A DNA stretch of 50,120 bases from Bacillus sp. JCM 19041 (GTDB lineage: Bacteria > Bacillota > Bacilli > Bacillales > Bacillaceae_D). This document shows, one piece after another, positions 16,872 through 25,619 of this stretch. The notes beneath the pieces are model-generated. The model searched no databases, was not told the DNA's origin, and saw only the letters and a program-made list of their open reading frames with translations. The translations under genes and the position numbers were made by a program. Positions within the stretch are counted from its first letter, which is position 1. The number at the start of each line of letters is the position of its first letter. The DNA is taken from NCBI GenBank assembly GCA_001310375.1, contig BAXC01000022.1, positions 1 through 50,120 of the forward strand. Direction: 5' to 3'.

Positions 16872-17963
16872 TTAAAACGAGAGGTTCACAACCATTACTT
16901 CAGATCGACTACCTATTCGAAGTGCAGGTCCCCAAAAGCCGAAGCCGGATGTTGTAAATGAGTGTAGTTGTTCATCATGTAAATATCCCCAATCATTGTC
17001 ATACAAAGCGCTCGTAATGAGGTTAGCTGGAAAGAGCTGACCTCTATGGGTATGTCCGGAGATAATTAAATCAACTCCGCTATCCCTCGCTACATCAATC
17101 TCTCTAGGTTGGTGATCCAATACAACAATAGGCAGTTGTTCATTGGTATCCTCAATCAACTCTGGCAGTGTATGGCGTTCTGAATCAGTATAATCTTTTC
17201 GCCCAACAATTGTCAGTTTGCCATCTACGTTAATTTCATCATCCATCAAAAAATGGAATCCAAGCGTATTAAATTCAGTTTTTAGAAGGTGAAGATCACC
17301 ACCATAATAATCGTGATTACCAGGAACAGCATAAATTCCTAGAGGTGCGCTCATTTCATCCATAATACTTGAAAGGTTATTTTGAAAGTATGGAGTTATA
17401 TTGTTTTCGATGATGTCACCTGCAAGGAGCACAAGATCAGGTTGCTCCTTGTTTACTGTTTCAATAAAACGTTGCAAATGTCTTTCTCCAATAAGATTCC
17501 CTAAATGTAAATCGGCAGCGATGAGCAACTTAAGTTCCTCGCCTTGTTGATCGCGGTTGGCGTTGTCCAATTTAACATCGTATTCTCGAACAACGGGGGA
17601 CCATGCATTAATAGAACCGTAAACAAGGCCAAAAATAAAAAATACCGAAAGAACATACCCAATGCCAATCTTCCATTTGCGTTTTTTTCCTGATAACCAA
17701 TAGAGCATGTTTGCGATAGGAAGAAGGATTAAACTATACCCAACAATTGCAAGCCAGTATCCACCTATTAGTTCCAATAAGAATGATGGAAAGAGATAGG
17801 ATAAGAAAAAAGCTGAAGATAGAAAGATGAAAAGAATGGTTACTATCCATTTTTGTCTAAGAGAAAATGTGGCTTTTAGCCATCTCCATGCATTAAAGCC
17901 GATGTAAAATACAAGCATTATATAGATAAGAATAAAAAGCAACGATGTAATAACGGTGGTCAT
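16872..17963 (-). CDS. Membrane-anchored metallophosphoesterase (YkuE/calcineurin-like)
   Basis: Calcineurin-type metallophosphoesterase of 363 residues with four N-terminal transmembrane helices (about 4-24, 38-60, 68-88, 99-120). Metal-binding motifs in order: ADLHLGN (DxH), LAGDIIEN (GD), PGNHDYYGG (GNHD), LDHQP and SGHTHRGQ (GHxH). The catalytic domain probably faces outside, since it follows the last helix. The substrate is unknown; related B. subtilis YkuE has been linked to the cell wall. Transcribed against its neighbours, away from the DeoR-type regulator gene, with which it shares a 296-base divergent region. Confidence 0.85.
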   Translation of the reverse strand: MTTVITSLLFILIYIMLVFYIGFNAWRWLKATFSLRQKWIVTILFIFLSSAFFLSYLFPSFLLELIGGYWLAIVGYSLILLPIANMLYWLSGKKRKWKIGIGYVLSVFFIFGLVYGSINAWSPVVREYDVKLDNANRDQQGEELKLLIAADLHLGNLIGERHLQRFIETVNKEQPDLVLLAGDIIENNITPYFQNNLSSIMDEMSAPLGIYAVPGNHDYYGGDLHLLKTEFNTLGFHFLMDDEINVDGKLTIVGRKDYTDSERHTLPELIEDTNEQLPIVVLDHQPREIDVARDSGVDLIISGHTHRGQLFPANLITSALYDNDWGYLHDEQLHSFTTSGFGFWGPALRIGSRSEVMVVNLSF

Positions 17964-18026
17964 ATCTTACCCCCCTTATTTATAAGCAAATGTTTCCATA
18001 TCCCATCATAGCATTTGCGTCCGTTC

Positions 18027-18040
18027 AATTGTGAACAATT
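18027..18040. promoter_or_regulatory. Palindrome between the metallophosphoesterase and DeoR-type genes
   Basis: AATTGT-GA-ACAATT is a perfect 6-bp inverted repeat. GAACAATT recurs at 18161 and GAACAA at 18193, all within the divergent intergenic region. It may be an operator for the DeoR-family regulator or for the minus-strand gene; sequence alone cannot tell. Confidence 0.3.
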
Positions 18041-18204
18041 CAATATTGAGACGTTAAGTTACTTTGCCAATCCGTTTAAACATGGGCATAACTCGGTTTG
18101 TACGATAAGATAAGAATATGGACACCTTATAGGTGATAAAAAAGCACAGATGATCGAAATGAACAATTTTAAAATGATTATACGTTAAAAAAGAACAAAA
18201 AATG

Positions 18205-18233
18205 TTGACTAAAGCTTAATTATGTTTTAAATT
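18205..18233 (+). promoter_or_regulatory. Promoter of the acid-sugar operon
   Basis: TTGACT (18205-18210), a 17-bp spacer and TAAATT (18228-18233) fit a sigma-A promoter. The start codon of the regulator gene follows 26 bases later. Confidence 0.55.
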
Positions 18234-18259
18234 AACAATATAAGGTGTGAAAAACGAAC

Positions 18260-19016
18260 ATGAATCCTATTCAAAGAAGAAAAAAAATTAAAGAATTATT
18301 AGTTGCAAATGGAAAAGCGGACATTGATCAATTAGTAGAATCGCTTGATGTATCTCATATGACTATCAGGCGGGATTTAGCTTTACTAGAAGCAGAAAAT
18401 CAAGTTATACGAACTCATGGCGGCGCTATATTGCATAAGTCATTAATAAAAGAAACACCTTATGCTCGAAAAGAAGTAGAAGAATTACAGGCAAAAAAAA
18501 GTCATTGCGAAAGAAGCCGTTGCTTTAATTGAAACGAATGCAACGATCTTAATTGATTCAGGTACAACGACGCTTGAGTTAGTCAGGTTGCTTAAAGATC
18601 GTAGTGATTTAACGATTATTACAAACGATATAAAAATCGCAGCGGAACTAATTAATGCCAAACCAAAGTGTATTGTCACTGGTGGGGAGGTCCAGCCTGA
18701 AGTAGGGACTTTATATGGATCGCATGCCCAAGAGCTGCTTCGTTCCATTCACGTTGATTTGTTTATATTAGGCGCTCATGCGGTACATGAGAGTGCCGGG
18801 GTAACGGCACCAACGCTTGAAAAAGCGAGAATCAAACAATTGATGATGGGAGCAGCAGAGAAAACATGGCTAATAAGCGATTCACGTAAGTTTAGTGAAA
18901 AGGCGCTTGCTCATGTATGTGACTTAGAAAACTTAGAAGGTATTATTACTGACGCAAGATTAAGTGAAGATGAGGCGGAGAACTATCACGAACAAATTCG
19001 CTTAGTCCAGCTTTAA
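18260..19016 (+). CDS. DeoR family transcriptional regulator (frame broken once)
   Basis: N-terminal helix-turn-helix (about 1-57) with RRKKIKELL and VSHMTIRRDLALLE, then a sugar-phosphate sensing domain with LIDSGTTTLELVRLL and ITNDIKIAAEL. It ends in the typical LISDSRKFSEKAL section. The frame breaks in a run of eight A (18483-18490); with seven A the protein reads LQAKKVIAKEAVALIETNA and continues to 19016, giving about 251 residues. This is the only break in the window that needs a base removed rather than added. ATG 18260 follows AAGGTG. It precedes the kinase, dehydrogenase and permease genes and probably represses them, with a phosphorylated acid sugar as likely inducer. Confidence 0.85.
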
Positions 19017-19034
19017 TTAATTGGAGGGGGCCAT

Positions 19035-20321
19035 ATGAAGATAGGCGTTATTGCAGATGACCTAACGGGCGCTAATGCTTCTGGCGTAAAGTTAGTAAAA
19101 CAAGGGTTTCAATCAACAACGATTGTGCACAGTGCTAGCTTGCCTGTGAATAGCTTTTACGATGCAGTCATTATGGATACGGATAGCCGTTATGTAGAGA
19201 CTGATTTGGCGAAACAACGAGTTAGTCGAGCAATGAGGCAATTAAATGATTGGGGCGCTGCAGTCTTTACAAAGCGGATTGATAGCACCGTAAGAGGAAA
19301 TATAGGCGCGGAGATTGATGAAATGTTAGTGAATATGCATAGTGATACGATCAGCATCATTATGCCTTCTTTCCCTGATTCTGGTCGGACGATGGCTGGA
19401 GGCTATTTGCTTCTTGATGGTGTCCCTCTTCAAGAGACTTACGTTTCAAAAGATCCAATAGCGCCAATCAAAAAATCATATGTACCAGAACTGATTAAGG
19501 AACAATCGCAACATCAAGTTGGTTATATTGGCTTAAGTGCAGTAATGGAAGGTCCAAAAGCATTCTTGGAAGGGCTCTCACAAGAACTTTCTAAGGGAAA
19601 TAAAGTCATTGTTGTTGATGCAACAACAAATGAACAAATTGAAGACGTAGCAGAAGCGTTAGCAAGTAGTGGGAAAACGGTTCTATGTGCTGACCCTGGC
19701 CCACTTACGGCATGCTATGCCCGGTCGGTTACGAAAAAGCATAATAAAAAAGCAAACATCCTTGTAGCGGTAGGGAGTGCGACTAGTTTAACAGGTACAC
19801 AGCTTTCCTATTTAATAGATAAAACAGGTTCTTCTCCCGTATATGTGAATCCAGAGCCACTTGCTAGCTATACGAACTCATGGGAAGAGGAAGTAAATAG
19901 GGCAACAGTTGCCGCTCTTAAACAAGCGAAAGAAGATCGCATTTTAATTGTGACTACTCATAAACCTGGACAAGAACTTGTTGATTTGAAGGCAAAAGCA
20001 CTGATTGAAAATAAAAGCAGTGACGCACTTGCGAAACGAATCACAGATGGATTAGCAACGATTAGCCGAAAACTATTAACAAGTGATACAGTGACATTTG
20101 TTGGTTGTTTTACGAGTGGTGGAGATGTAACGGCTTCAGTCTGTGCTCTTGGGCGTGCCAATGGGATCGCATTAAAAGACGAGGTTATGCCACTTGCAGC
20201 TTATGGTACATTTGATGGTGGTTATTTTGATGGTCTTCCGGTTGTAACAAAAGGCGGCTTGATCGGTGATAAAAAAGCAATCTATGAATGTGTAAAGTTT
20301 ATTGAAACTAAATCTAGATAA
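19035..20321 (+). CDS. Four-carbon acid sugar kinase (DUF1537 family)
   Basis: ATP-dependent kinase of 428 residues that phosphorylates a four-carbon acid sugar such as D-threonate, D-erythronate or L-threonate at O4. The DUF1537 family was assigned this role, with PdxA2 as partner. N-terminal substrate domain begins MKIGVIADDLTGAN; TKRIDSTVRGNIGAEID (about 80-96) is a family signature. The C-terminal nucleotide domain carries LVAVGSATSLTGTQ and GCFTSGGDVTASVCALG. Start ATG 19035 follows GGAGGGGG. Which acid sugar is used cannot be decided from sequence. 18 bases separate it from pdxA2. Confidence 0.88.
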   Translation: MKIGVIADDLTGANASGVKLVKQGFQSTTIVHSASLPVNSFYDAVIMDTDSRYVETDLAKQRVSRAMRQLNDWGAAVFTKRIDSTVRGNIGAEIDEMLVNMHSDTISIIMPSFPDSGRTMAGGYLLLDGVPLQETYVSKDPIAPIKKSYVPELIKEQSQHQVGYIGLSAVMEGPKAFLEGLSQELSKGNKVIVVDATTNEQIEDVAEALASSGKTVLCADPGPLTACYARSVTKKHNKKANILVAVGSATSLTGTQLSYLIDKTGSSPVYVNPEPLASYTNSWEEEVNRATVAALKQAKEDRILIVTTHKPGQELVDLKAKALIENKSSDALAKRITDGLATISRKLLTSDTVTFVGCFTSGGDVTASVCALGRANGIALKDEVMPLAAYGTFDGGYFDGLPVVTKGGLIGDKKAIYECVKFIETKSR

Positions 20322-20338
20322 ATAGGGAGAGATTATTC

Positions 20339-21334
20339 ATGTCAAAACCAATTATTGCAGTAACAATGGGAGATCCAGCAGGGATCGGTCCAGAAATTAC
20401 GATTGGCTCACTCGATAAAAAAGAGATCTATGAGGTATGCACTCCTGTAGTGATTGGAAATGCAGCAGTCCTTGAAAAGTTATTGTCTGTTAAAGAAGCA
20501 GATTTGAAAATTAACCGGATTAAAAAAACATCAGAGGCGATTGGTGAGTATGGAACGATTGATGTTATTGATTTCGCAGAGCTAGCAGATTATGAATTTG
20601 GGAAAGTAAATGCTGAATGTGGTGCAGCCGCGTTTGAATATATTAAGCACGCAGCTGAGCTCTGCAAAACAAACGAAGCGCAAGCAATGGCAACAGCACC
20701 AATTAATAAGGAATCACTTAAAGCAGCCAAAGTGCCTTATATAGGTCATACTGAGATGCTTGCAGGTTTGTCTGGTATCGATGATCCACTCACAATGTTT
20801 GAAGTTCGCAACATGCGTATCTTTTTCTTAACGCGCCATTTATCTTTGAAAGATGCGATTGGTCAAATGACAAAAGAACGTGTGCAAGATTATTTAATTC
20901 GCTGTGATGCAGCACTTAAACAACTTGGTGTTGAAAGTCGACAGTTTGCTGTAGCTGGTTTAAATCCACATAGTGGCGAGAATGGATTGTTTGGTTACGA
21001 AGAAATGGATGAAATCAAACCGGGAATTGAATTGGCAAAAGCGGAAGGGATTGACGCGGTAGGGCCAGTTCCTGCTGATTCGGTGTTCTTCCAGGCTCTT
21101 AATGGTCGTTACGATGCGGTGCTTTCGCTTTATCATGATCAAGGTCATATTGCTGCAAAGATGACAGATTTCCATCGGACGATTTCAATAACAAATGGCT
21201 TACCGTTCTTACGCACTTCAGTTGACCATGGAACAGCATTTGATATTGCTGGAAAAGGAATCGCCAGCTCTGTCAGCATGGAAGAAAGTATTAAACTGGC
21301 TGCGAAATACGCGCCACATTTTGTTAATGCATAA
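20339..21334 (+). CDS. pdxA2: 4-phospho-acid-sugar dehydrogenase (PdxA2 type)
   Basis: PdxA-family NAD-dependent dehydrogenase of 331 residues. In this operon it most likely oxidises and decarboxylates the 4-phosphorylated acid sugar to dihydroxyacetone phosphate, rather than acting in vitamin B6 synthesis. Motifs: TMGDPAGIGPEI at the N-terminus, metal-site YIGHTEML, AGLNPHSGENGLFG, LYHDQGHIA and TSVDHGTAFDIAG. The position between a DUF1537 kinase and a GntP permease is the main reason to call it PdxA2 and not PdxA. Start ATG 20339 follows AGGGAGAG. Confidence 0.88.
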   Translation: MSKPIIAVTMGDPAGIGPEITIGSLDKKEIYEVCTPVVIGNAAVLEKLLSVKEADLKINRIKKTSEAIGEYGTIDVIDFAELADYEFGKVNAECGAAAFEYIKHAAELCKTNEAQAMATAPINKESLKAAKVPYIGHTEMLAGLSGIDDPLTMFEVRNMRIFFLTRHLSLKDAIGQMTKERVQDYLIRCDAALKQLGVESRQFAVAGLNPHSGENGLFGYEEMDEIKPGIELAKAEGIDAVGPVPADSVFFQALNGRYDAVLSLYHDQGHIAAKMTDFHRTISITNGLPFLRTSVDHGTAFDIAGKGIASSVSMEESIKLAAKYAPHFVNA

Positions 21335-21341
21335 CGAAGTT

Positions 21342-21360
21342 AGGCTGCATCATGCAGCCT
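21342..21360 (+). promoter_or_regulatory. Intercistronic hairpin between pdxA2 and the permease
   Basis: AGGCTGCA (21342-21349) pairs with TGCAGCCT (21353-21360) around a three-base loop. No T-tract follows, so it more likely tunes message stability or relative expression than ends transcription. Confidence 0.45.
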
Positions 21361-21408
21361 ATGCTTACCACCAATATAAAAGCGCTTACTTTAAAGGGGG
21401 AAATGTTT

Positions 21409-22782
21409 GTGGATGTACCAGTATCAGGAACTCAAATGATGGTCGGGCTCGCAATAGCAATCATCGTATTAATCTTTCTTGTTGTCAAAACAAAGGTTCA
21501 TGTATTTTTAGCACTTATCATTGCGGCATCGATAACTGGACTAATTGGAGGGATGACACCACCTGCGGTTGTTGAAGCGATTACACAAGGGTTTGGTAGT
21601 ACTCTTGGATCCATTGCCATTGTTATTGGTTTTGGTGTAATGATGGGACGAATTTTAGAAGTTTCAGGAGCGGCAGAACGCCTTGCTTATACGATTGTCA
21701 AAGTATTAGGAAAACGGAAAGAAGAATGGGCAATGGCGTTGACTGGTTATATTGTTGCTATTCCGATTTTCGTTGACTCTGCTTTCATTATTTTAAGTCC
21801 ACTTGCGAAAGCATTATCAAAGAAAACGGGAAAATCGATTGTCGCACTGGCTGTTGCATTAGCCGGTGGTGCAGTTGTTATGCACAGTGCAGTTCCACCA
21901 ACACCTGGTCCGCTTGGAGTAGCTGGGATTTTTGGAATCGACATTGGTTTAATGATTTTAGCTGGAATGATTTTTGCAATACCTATTGTTATTAGCATGG
22001 TTATTTATGCGAAATGGTTAGGAAAGAGAATTTATCAACTACCTAGTGAAGATGGGATGGATTGGATTCGCCCAGAGGAACAAATTTCTGTAGATGATTG
22101 GATGGAAGAAAAAGAAAGCAAGAACTTACCTTCTTTATTCCGTTCTGCTATGCCTATTCTTGTACCTGTATTACTGATTTTTATGAATACGACAGTTACT
22201 GCGATGGACTTGTCTGGAACAATCGTTGACTACATCCGTTTCTTTGGTAACCCGGTAATCGCAGTTGGTATCGCTGTACTATTGGCGATATATGGATTAT
22301 TCGGTCATGTTCGTCGCTCCGAAGCATTGGAGCGTATGGAAGAAGGGATTAAACAAGCCGGTATTGTTTTACTCGTTACTGGAGCTGGTGGTGCACTCGG
22401 CTTTGTTCTTAGAGAAACGGGCGTTGGCGACCATATCGCAGAAATTGTCGTAAATACGGGATTACCGGCGATTCTTCTGCCATTTGTCATTGCAACTCTT
22501 GTTCGTTTCATCCAGGGAAGCGGAACGGTCGCGATGATTACAGCAGCATCTATATCTGCACCGATACTTTCTGGAATGGATGTAAACATGGTTTTGGCTG
22601 CTCAGGCTGCAGCACTAGGTTCATTGTTTTTCTCCTACTTTAATGATAGTTTGTTCTGGGTTGTAAACCGTACGATTGGTATTAAACAAGCGAAAGAACA
22701 AATTCTCGTCTGGTCTGTTCCAACAACAATTGCTTGGTTTGTTTCACTTATCCTACTCATAATTGCAGACTTTATCTTTTAA
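21409..22782 (+). CDS. GntP family permease (acid sugar/H+ symporter)
   Basis: Integral membrane transporter of about 457 residues with some twelve to fourteen hydrophobic segments. Family signs are the start MMVGLAIAIIVLIFLVVKTKVH, FVDSAFIILSPLAKALSKKTGKS, HSAVPPTPGPLGVAGIF and the C-terminal SYFNDSLFWVVNRTIGI. GntP proteins carry gluconate and other sugar acids; the linked kinase and dehydrogenase suggest a four-carbon acid. GTG 21409 is chosen because AAAGGGGG lies 8 bases upstream; ATG 21403 would be only 2 bases from that site, and the longer frame from 21352 includes the intercistronic hairpin. Confidence 0.88.
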   Translation: MDVPVSGTQMMVGLAIAIIVLIFLVVKTKVHVFLALIIAASITGLIGGMTPPAVVEAITQGFGSTLGSIAIVIGFGVMMGRILEVSGAAERLAYTIVKVLGKRKEEWAMALTGYIVAIPIFVDSAFIILSPLAKALSKKTGKSIVALAVALAGGAVVMHSAVPPTPGPLGVAGIFGIDIGLMILAGMIFAIPIVISMVIYAKWLGKRIYQLPSEDGMDWIRPEEQISVDDWMEEKESKNLPSLFRSAMPILVPVLLIFMNTTVTAMDLSGTIVDYIRFFGNPVIAVGIAVLLAIYGLFGHVRRSEALERMEEGIKQAGIVLLVTGAGGALGFVLRETGVGDHIAEIVVNTGLPAILLPFVIATLVRFIQGSGTVAMITAASISAPILSGMDVNMVLAAQAAALGSLFFSYFNDSLFWVVNRTIGIKQAKEQILVWSVPTTIAWFVSLILLIIADFIF

Positions 22783-22798
22783 CCTTAAATCAACGAAT

Positions 22799-22833
22799 AA
22801 ACTAGGTGAGCTATTCTACTCGCCTAGTTTTTT
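22799..22833 (+). terminator. Terminator of the acid-sugar operon
   Basis: AAACTAGGTGAG pairs with CTCGCCTAGTTT (one G-T pair) around an 8-base loop, followed by TTT. It lies 17 bases after the permease stop. Confidence 0.8.
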
Positions 22834-22899
22834 GTTTTTGAAAGAAACATATTTATCGTGATGAATAGAAGTAATGGAAGAATAGATAGGAGTGAAATG

Positions 22900-23180
22900 A
22901 TGAAAAAATGCAAATAATGCATTACAGGGTATACATATTCTTATTACAGGTGCGACTGGGGGGATTGGCTTTGAAACAGCCAAAATAGTTGCACAGATGG
23001 GTGCCAATGGACGATTACTGGTCGAAACAAAGAAAAACTGACCGAACTAGAAAAGACATAAATGATAAGAAACACGTCTTTGTTTGCCAGCTGACATAGG
23101 TAAAGAGAAGGAGCGAAACGAATTAGTAGAAGAAGCAATTAAACAATTCGGTCTTTTGATTTCTGAATTATCTGTTTACT
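22900..23180 (+). pseudogene. Remnant of a short-chain dehydrogenase/reductase
   Basis: The sequence reads LQGIHILITGATGGIGFETAK (22921-22983), the cofactor-binding start of an SDR protein with TGxxxGIG. Further pieces TGRNKEKLTELEK, NDKKHVFVC and GKEKERNELVEEAIKQFG follow in other frames up to about 23155. Several frame changes are needed, and the second half of the gene, including NNAG and YxxxK, is absent. This is a true 5' fragment rather than a gene broken by a single missing base. Confidence 0.65.
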
Positions 23181-23331
23181 GAGGCTTCGATATTTATTTT
23201 GATTATTCTAAAAAAACGTTAGATTACCTGACGAAAAACAAGGACTGATTTGGAAAAAGAGTTAATATAATAGTCTATCACTTGTAATCGGCTTACGCAT
23301 ATACCATTAGAAATAATATAGGGGGAATACG

Positions 23332-24372
23332 ATGAAAAAATATGCAACTCTTTTAACGGCTGGAGTAGCAATGCTTGCTTTAACAGCTTGTGGTGGTGAA
23401 GAAACTACAGCTGATGAAGGTGGTTCACCAGTTCTTGACCGTGTATTAGATAGAGGGAACGTCGTTGCTGGAATTAACGGAGAGCTTCCTGGTTTTGGTT
23501 ACTTAGGGTCAGATGGTAACGCGGCAGGCTTTGATGTTGATTTTGCTCGAGTTGTAGCGGCAGCGGTATTTGGTGACGCTGATGCTATTGAATTCCGTCC
23601 CTTGTCTGCTCAAGACCGACTAACCGCTGTACAAACGGATGAAGTTGATGTTCTTTTTCGGAATACAACAAATACTCTCGAACGAGACTCAATGGGTTTG
23701 CACTTTGGACCTACCATATTTTATGACGGACAGGGCATTATGGTACGTGCAGATAGTGGGATTGAGACACTTGCAGATCTAGAAGGTGCTCGAATTGCAG
23801 TAGATACTGGAACGACAACCGAAATGAATTTAGCAGATCGATTTAGAATGTTAGAAATAGAATATGAGCCTGTTACATTTGATGGTCAGGATCAAGTTGT
23901 TGACTCCTATGAATCTGGTAGCGCAGATGCATGGACAACGGATCGTTCTGGACTTGCTGCACGCCTTGCTACGTTCTCAGATCCAGACAATCATATCATT
24001 TTACCTGATGTTATTTCAAAGGAACCACTTGCACCTGTAGTGAAGTCAAATGATGCTGCTTGGTTCGATATCGTTAACTGGGCTGTTTACGCAACTATCC
24101 AAGCAGAGGAATTTGGCATTGATTCTACTAATATTGATACATTTATGGATTCTGAAGACCCGGAAATACGGCGCTTTTTAGGTATTGAAGGAGAACTAGG
24201 TTCTTCAATTGGACTTGAAAATGATTTTGTTATTGAAATTATAAAACAAGTTGGCAATTACGGAGAAATCTATGATCGCCATATTGGCCCAAGCACTGAC
24301 TTTGGATTGGAAAGAGAGATTAATGAGATTTGGACAAATGGGGGACTACATTATTCACCACCATTCCGCTAA
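23332..24372 (+). CDS. Polar amino acid ABC transporter, substrate-binding lipoprotein (AapJ/BztA type)
   Basis: Extracytoplasmic binding protein of 346 residues. N-terminal lipoprotein signal peptide with lipobox LALTAC, lipidated cysteine C20. The mature part follows the AapJ/BztA pattern: SPVLDRVLDRGNVVAGI, GFDVDFARVVAAAVFGDADAI, and GQGIMVR. Homologues bind a broad range of L-amino acids such as glutamate, glutamine and aspartate. Start ATG 23332 follows AGGGGGAA. TATAAT at 23266-23271 may be its -10 box. A hairpin separates it from the permease genes, which usually allows the binding protein to be made in excess. Confidence 0.9.
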   Translation: MKKYATLLTAGVAMLALTACGGEETTADEGGSPVLDRVLDRGNVVAGINGELPGFGYLGSDGNAAGFDVDFARVVAAAVFGDADAIEFRPLSAQDRLTAVQTDEVDVLFRNTTNTLERDSMGLHFGPTIFYDGQGIMVRADSGIETLADLEGARIAVDTGTTTEMNLADRFRMLEIEYEPVTFDGQDQVVDSYESGSADAWTTDRSGLAARLATFSDPDNHIILPDVISKEPLAPVVKSNDAAWFDIVNWAVYATIQAEEFGIDSTNIDTFMDSEDPEIRRFLGIEGELGSSIGLENDFVIEIIKQVGNYGEIYDRHIGPSTDFGLEREINEIWTNGGLHYSPPFR

Positions 24373-24403
24373 GATAAGCGAAATCCAATGGTTAATTAAA
24401 TCG

Positions 24404-24430
24404 AGGCGTGCCTGTTAGGGCAGGCCTTCT
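24404..24430 (+). promoter_or_regulatory. Intercistronic hairpin after the binding-protein gene
   Basis: GTGCCTG and CAGGCC form a GC-rich stem around TTAGGG between the binding protein and the first permease. With no real T-tract it is better read as a stability or attenuation element that lets the binding protein be produced at higher level. Confidence 0.5.
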
Positions 24431-24446
24431 ATCATGAGGTGATTAG

Positions 24447-25619
24447 ATGGGCGGAATTCGTCGTCTTTGGAATGATAAGCGTTTAAAGCCAATTGCTCTT
24501 CAAGCAGTTTTTTTGCTTATCGTTATTTCAGCAATTGCTTTTATCGTAAACAATGTCCTTGTAGGTATGAATCGGCTTGGGATGTCACTTGATTTTTCTT
24601 TTTTGAATCGAACAGCATCGTTTGATATATCAGGAGATAGGTTAATTGCTTATTCTGCAACGGATAGTTATTGGCGTGCTATATTGGTTGGGATACTAAA
24701 TACGTTAAGAATCGCTTTTTTAGGGATTATTTTAGCTACAATTTTAGGAACTTTAATTGGAATTGCGAGGCTTTCTAAAAACTGGCTTTCTCGTACAGTT
24801 TCAAAAACGTACGTTGAAATCTTTAGGAATACACCACTACTCGTGCAAATTATTATATGGTATTCTGCTGTATTTTTGACGCTACCTCTTATTGAAGCAG
24901 AGTCTTCATTAGGAAACTTATTTTATTTTAGTAATCGTGGGATTGCAATGCCGTGGGGTGTTACGACTGGGGCAACAATTGTATGGGTTATTGCTGCACT
25001 AGTCGGTCTCGTAATTGCGATTGTTTTGTACAGGTTGAGGAGTAAACAACAGTTAGATACGGGTACGGATAAACATCCATTCCTATGGTTTATTGGCGTC
25101 ATGATAATAGCATTGTTGACCGCATTTCTTATTACATTCCAAGGGCCTCTGCAACTAACAATACCGGAGGTTAATCCAAATGGAAGAGGCTATATAGGTG
25201 GGTTTGTGCTATCTCCAAGTTTAGGTGCTCTCCTCATTGCACTTGTCATGTATACATCTGCTTTTATCGCAGAAATCGTACGAGCTGGAATCATGGGAGT
25301 AAATAAAGGCCAACGAGAAGCGGCGTATTCACTTGGGTTAAAGGAATCTACAGCGCTGCGTCTTGTTATTTTTCCGCAAGCGTATCGAATTATTATTCCA
25401 CCTATGACAAATCAATATCTTAATCTAACAAAAAACTCAAGTTTGGCAGTAGCTATTGGATATCCAGAAATCGTTTACGTAGGCAACATCATATTAAGTC
25501 AATCGGGACGATCTGTGCAGATGATCATCGTTATGATTACTTGTTATCTGATTTTTAGTTTGTTGACATCGTTATTTATGAATTTATTTAATAAATACAC
25601 GCAATTGGTAGAGAGGTGA
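24447..25619 (+). CDS. Polar amino acid ABC transporter permease (AapQ/BztB type)
   Basis: Inner-membrane permease of 390 residues. The AapQ type is longer than usual His/Glu permeases because of extra helices and a loop between the first and second halves. Conserved features are NTLRIAFLGIILATILGTLIGIARLS (about 88-113), YVEIFRNTPLLVQII and the ATPase-contact EAA loop EIVRAGIMGVNKGQREAAYSLGLKES. Start ATG 24447 follows ATGAGGTG. Its stop overlaps the next gene start (GTGA), so the two permeases are translationally coupled. Confidence 0.9.
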   Translation: MGGIRRLWNDKRLKPIALQAVFLLIVISAIAFIVNNVLVGMNRLGMSLDFSFLNRTASFDISGDRLIAYSATDSYWRAILVGILNTLRIAFLGIILATILGTLIGIARLSKNWLSRTVSKTYVEIFRNTPLLVQIIIWYSAVFLTLPLIEAESSLGNLFYFSNRGIAMPWGVTTGATIVWVIAALVGLVIAIVLYRLRSKQQLDTGTDKHPFLWFIGVMIIALLTAFLITFQGPLQLTIPEVNPNGRGYIGGFVLSPSLGALLIALVMYTSAFIAEIVRAGIMGVNKGQREAAYSLGLKESTALRLVIFPQAYRIIIPPMTNQYLNLTKNSSLAVAIGYPEIVYVGNIILSQSGRSVQMIIVMITCYLIFSLLTSLFMNLFNKYTQLVER

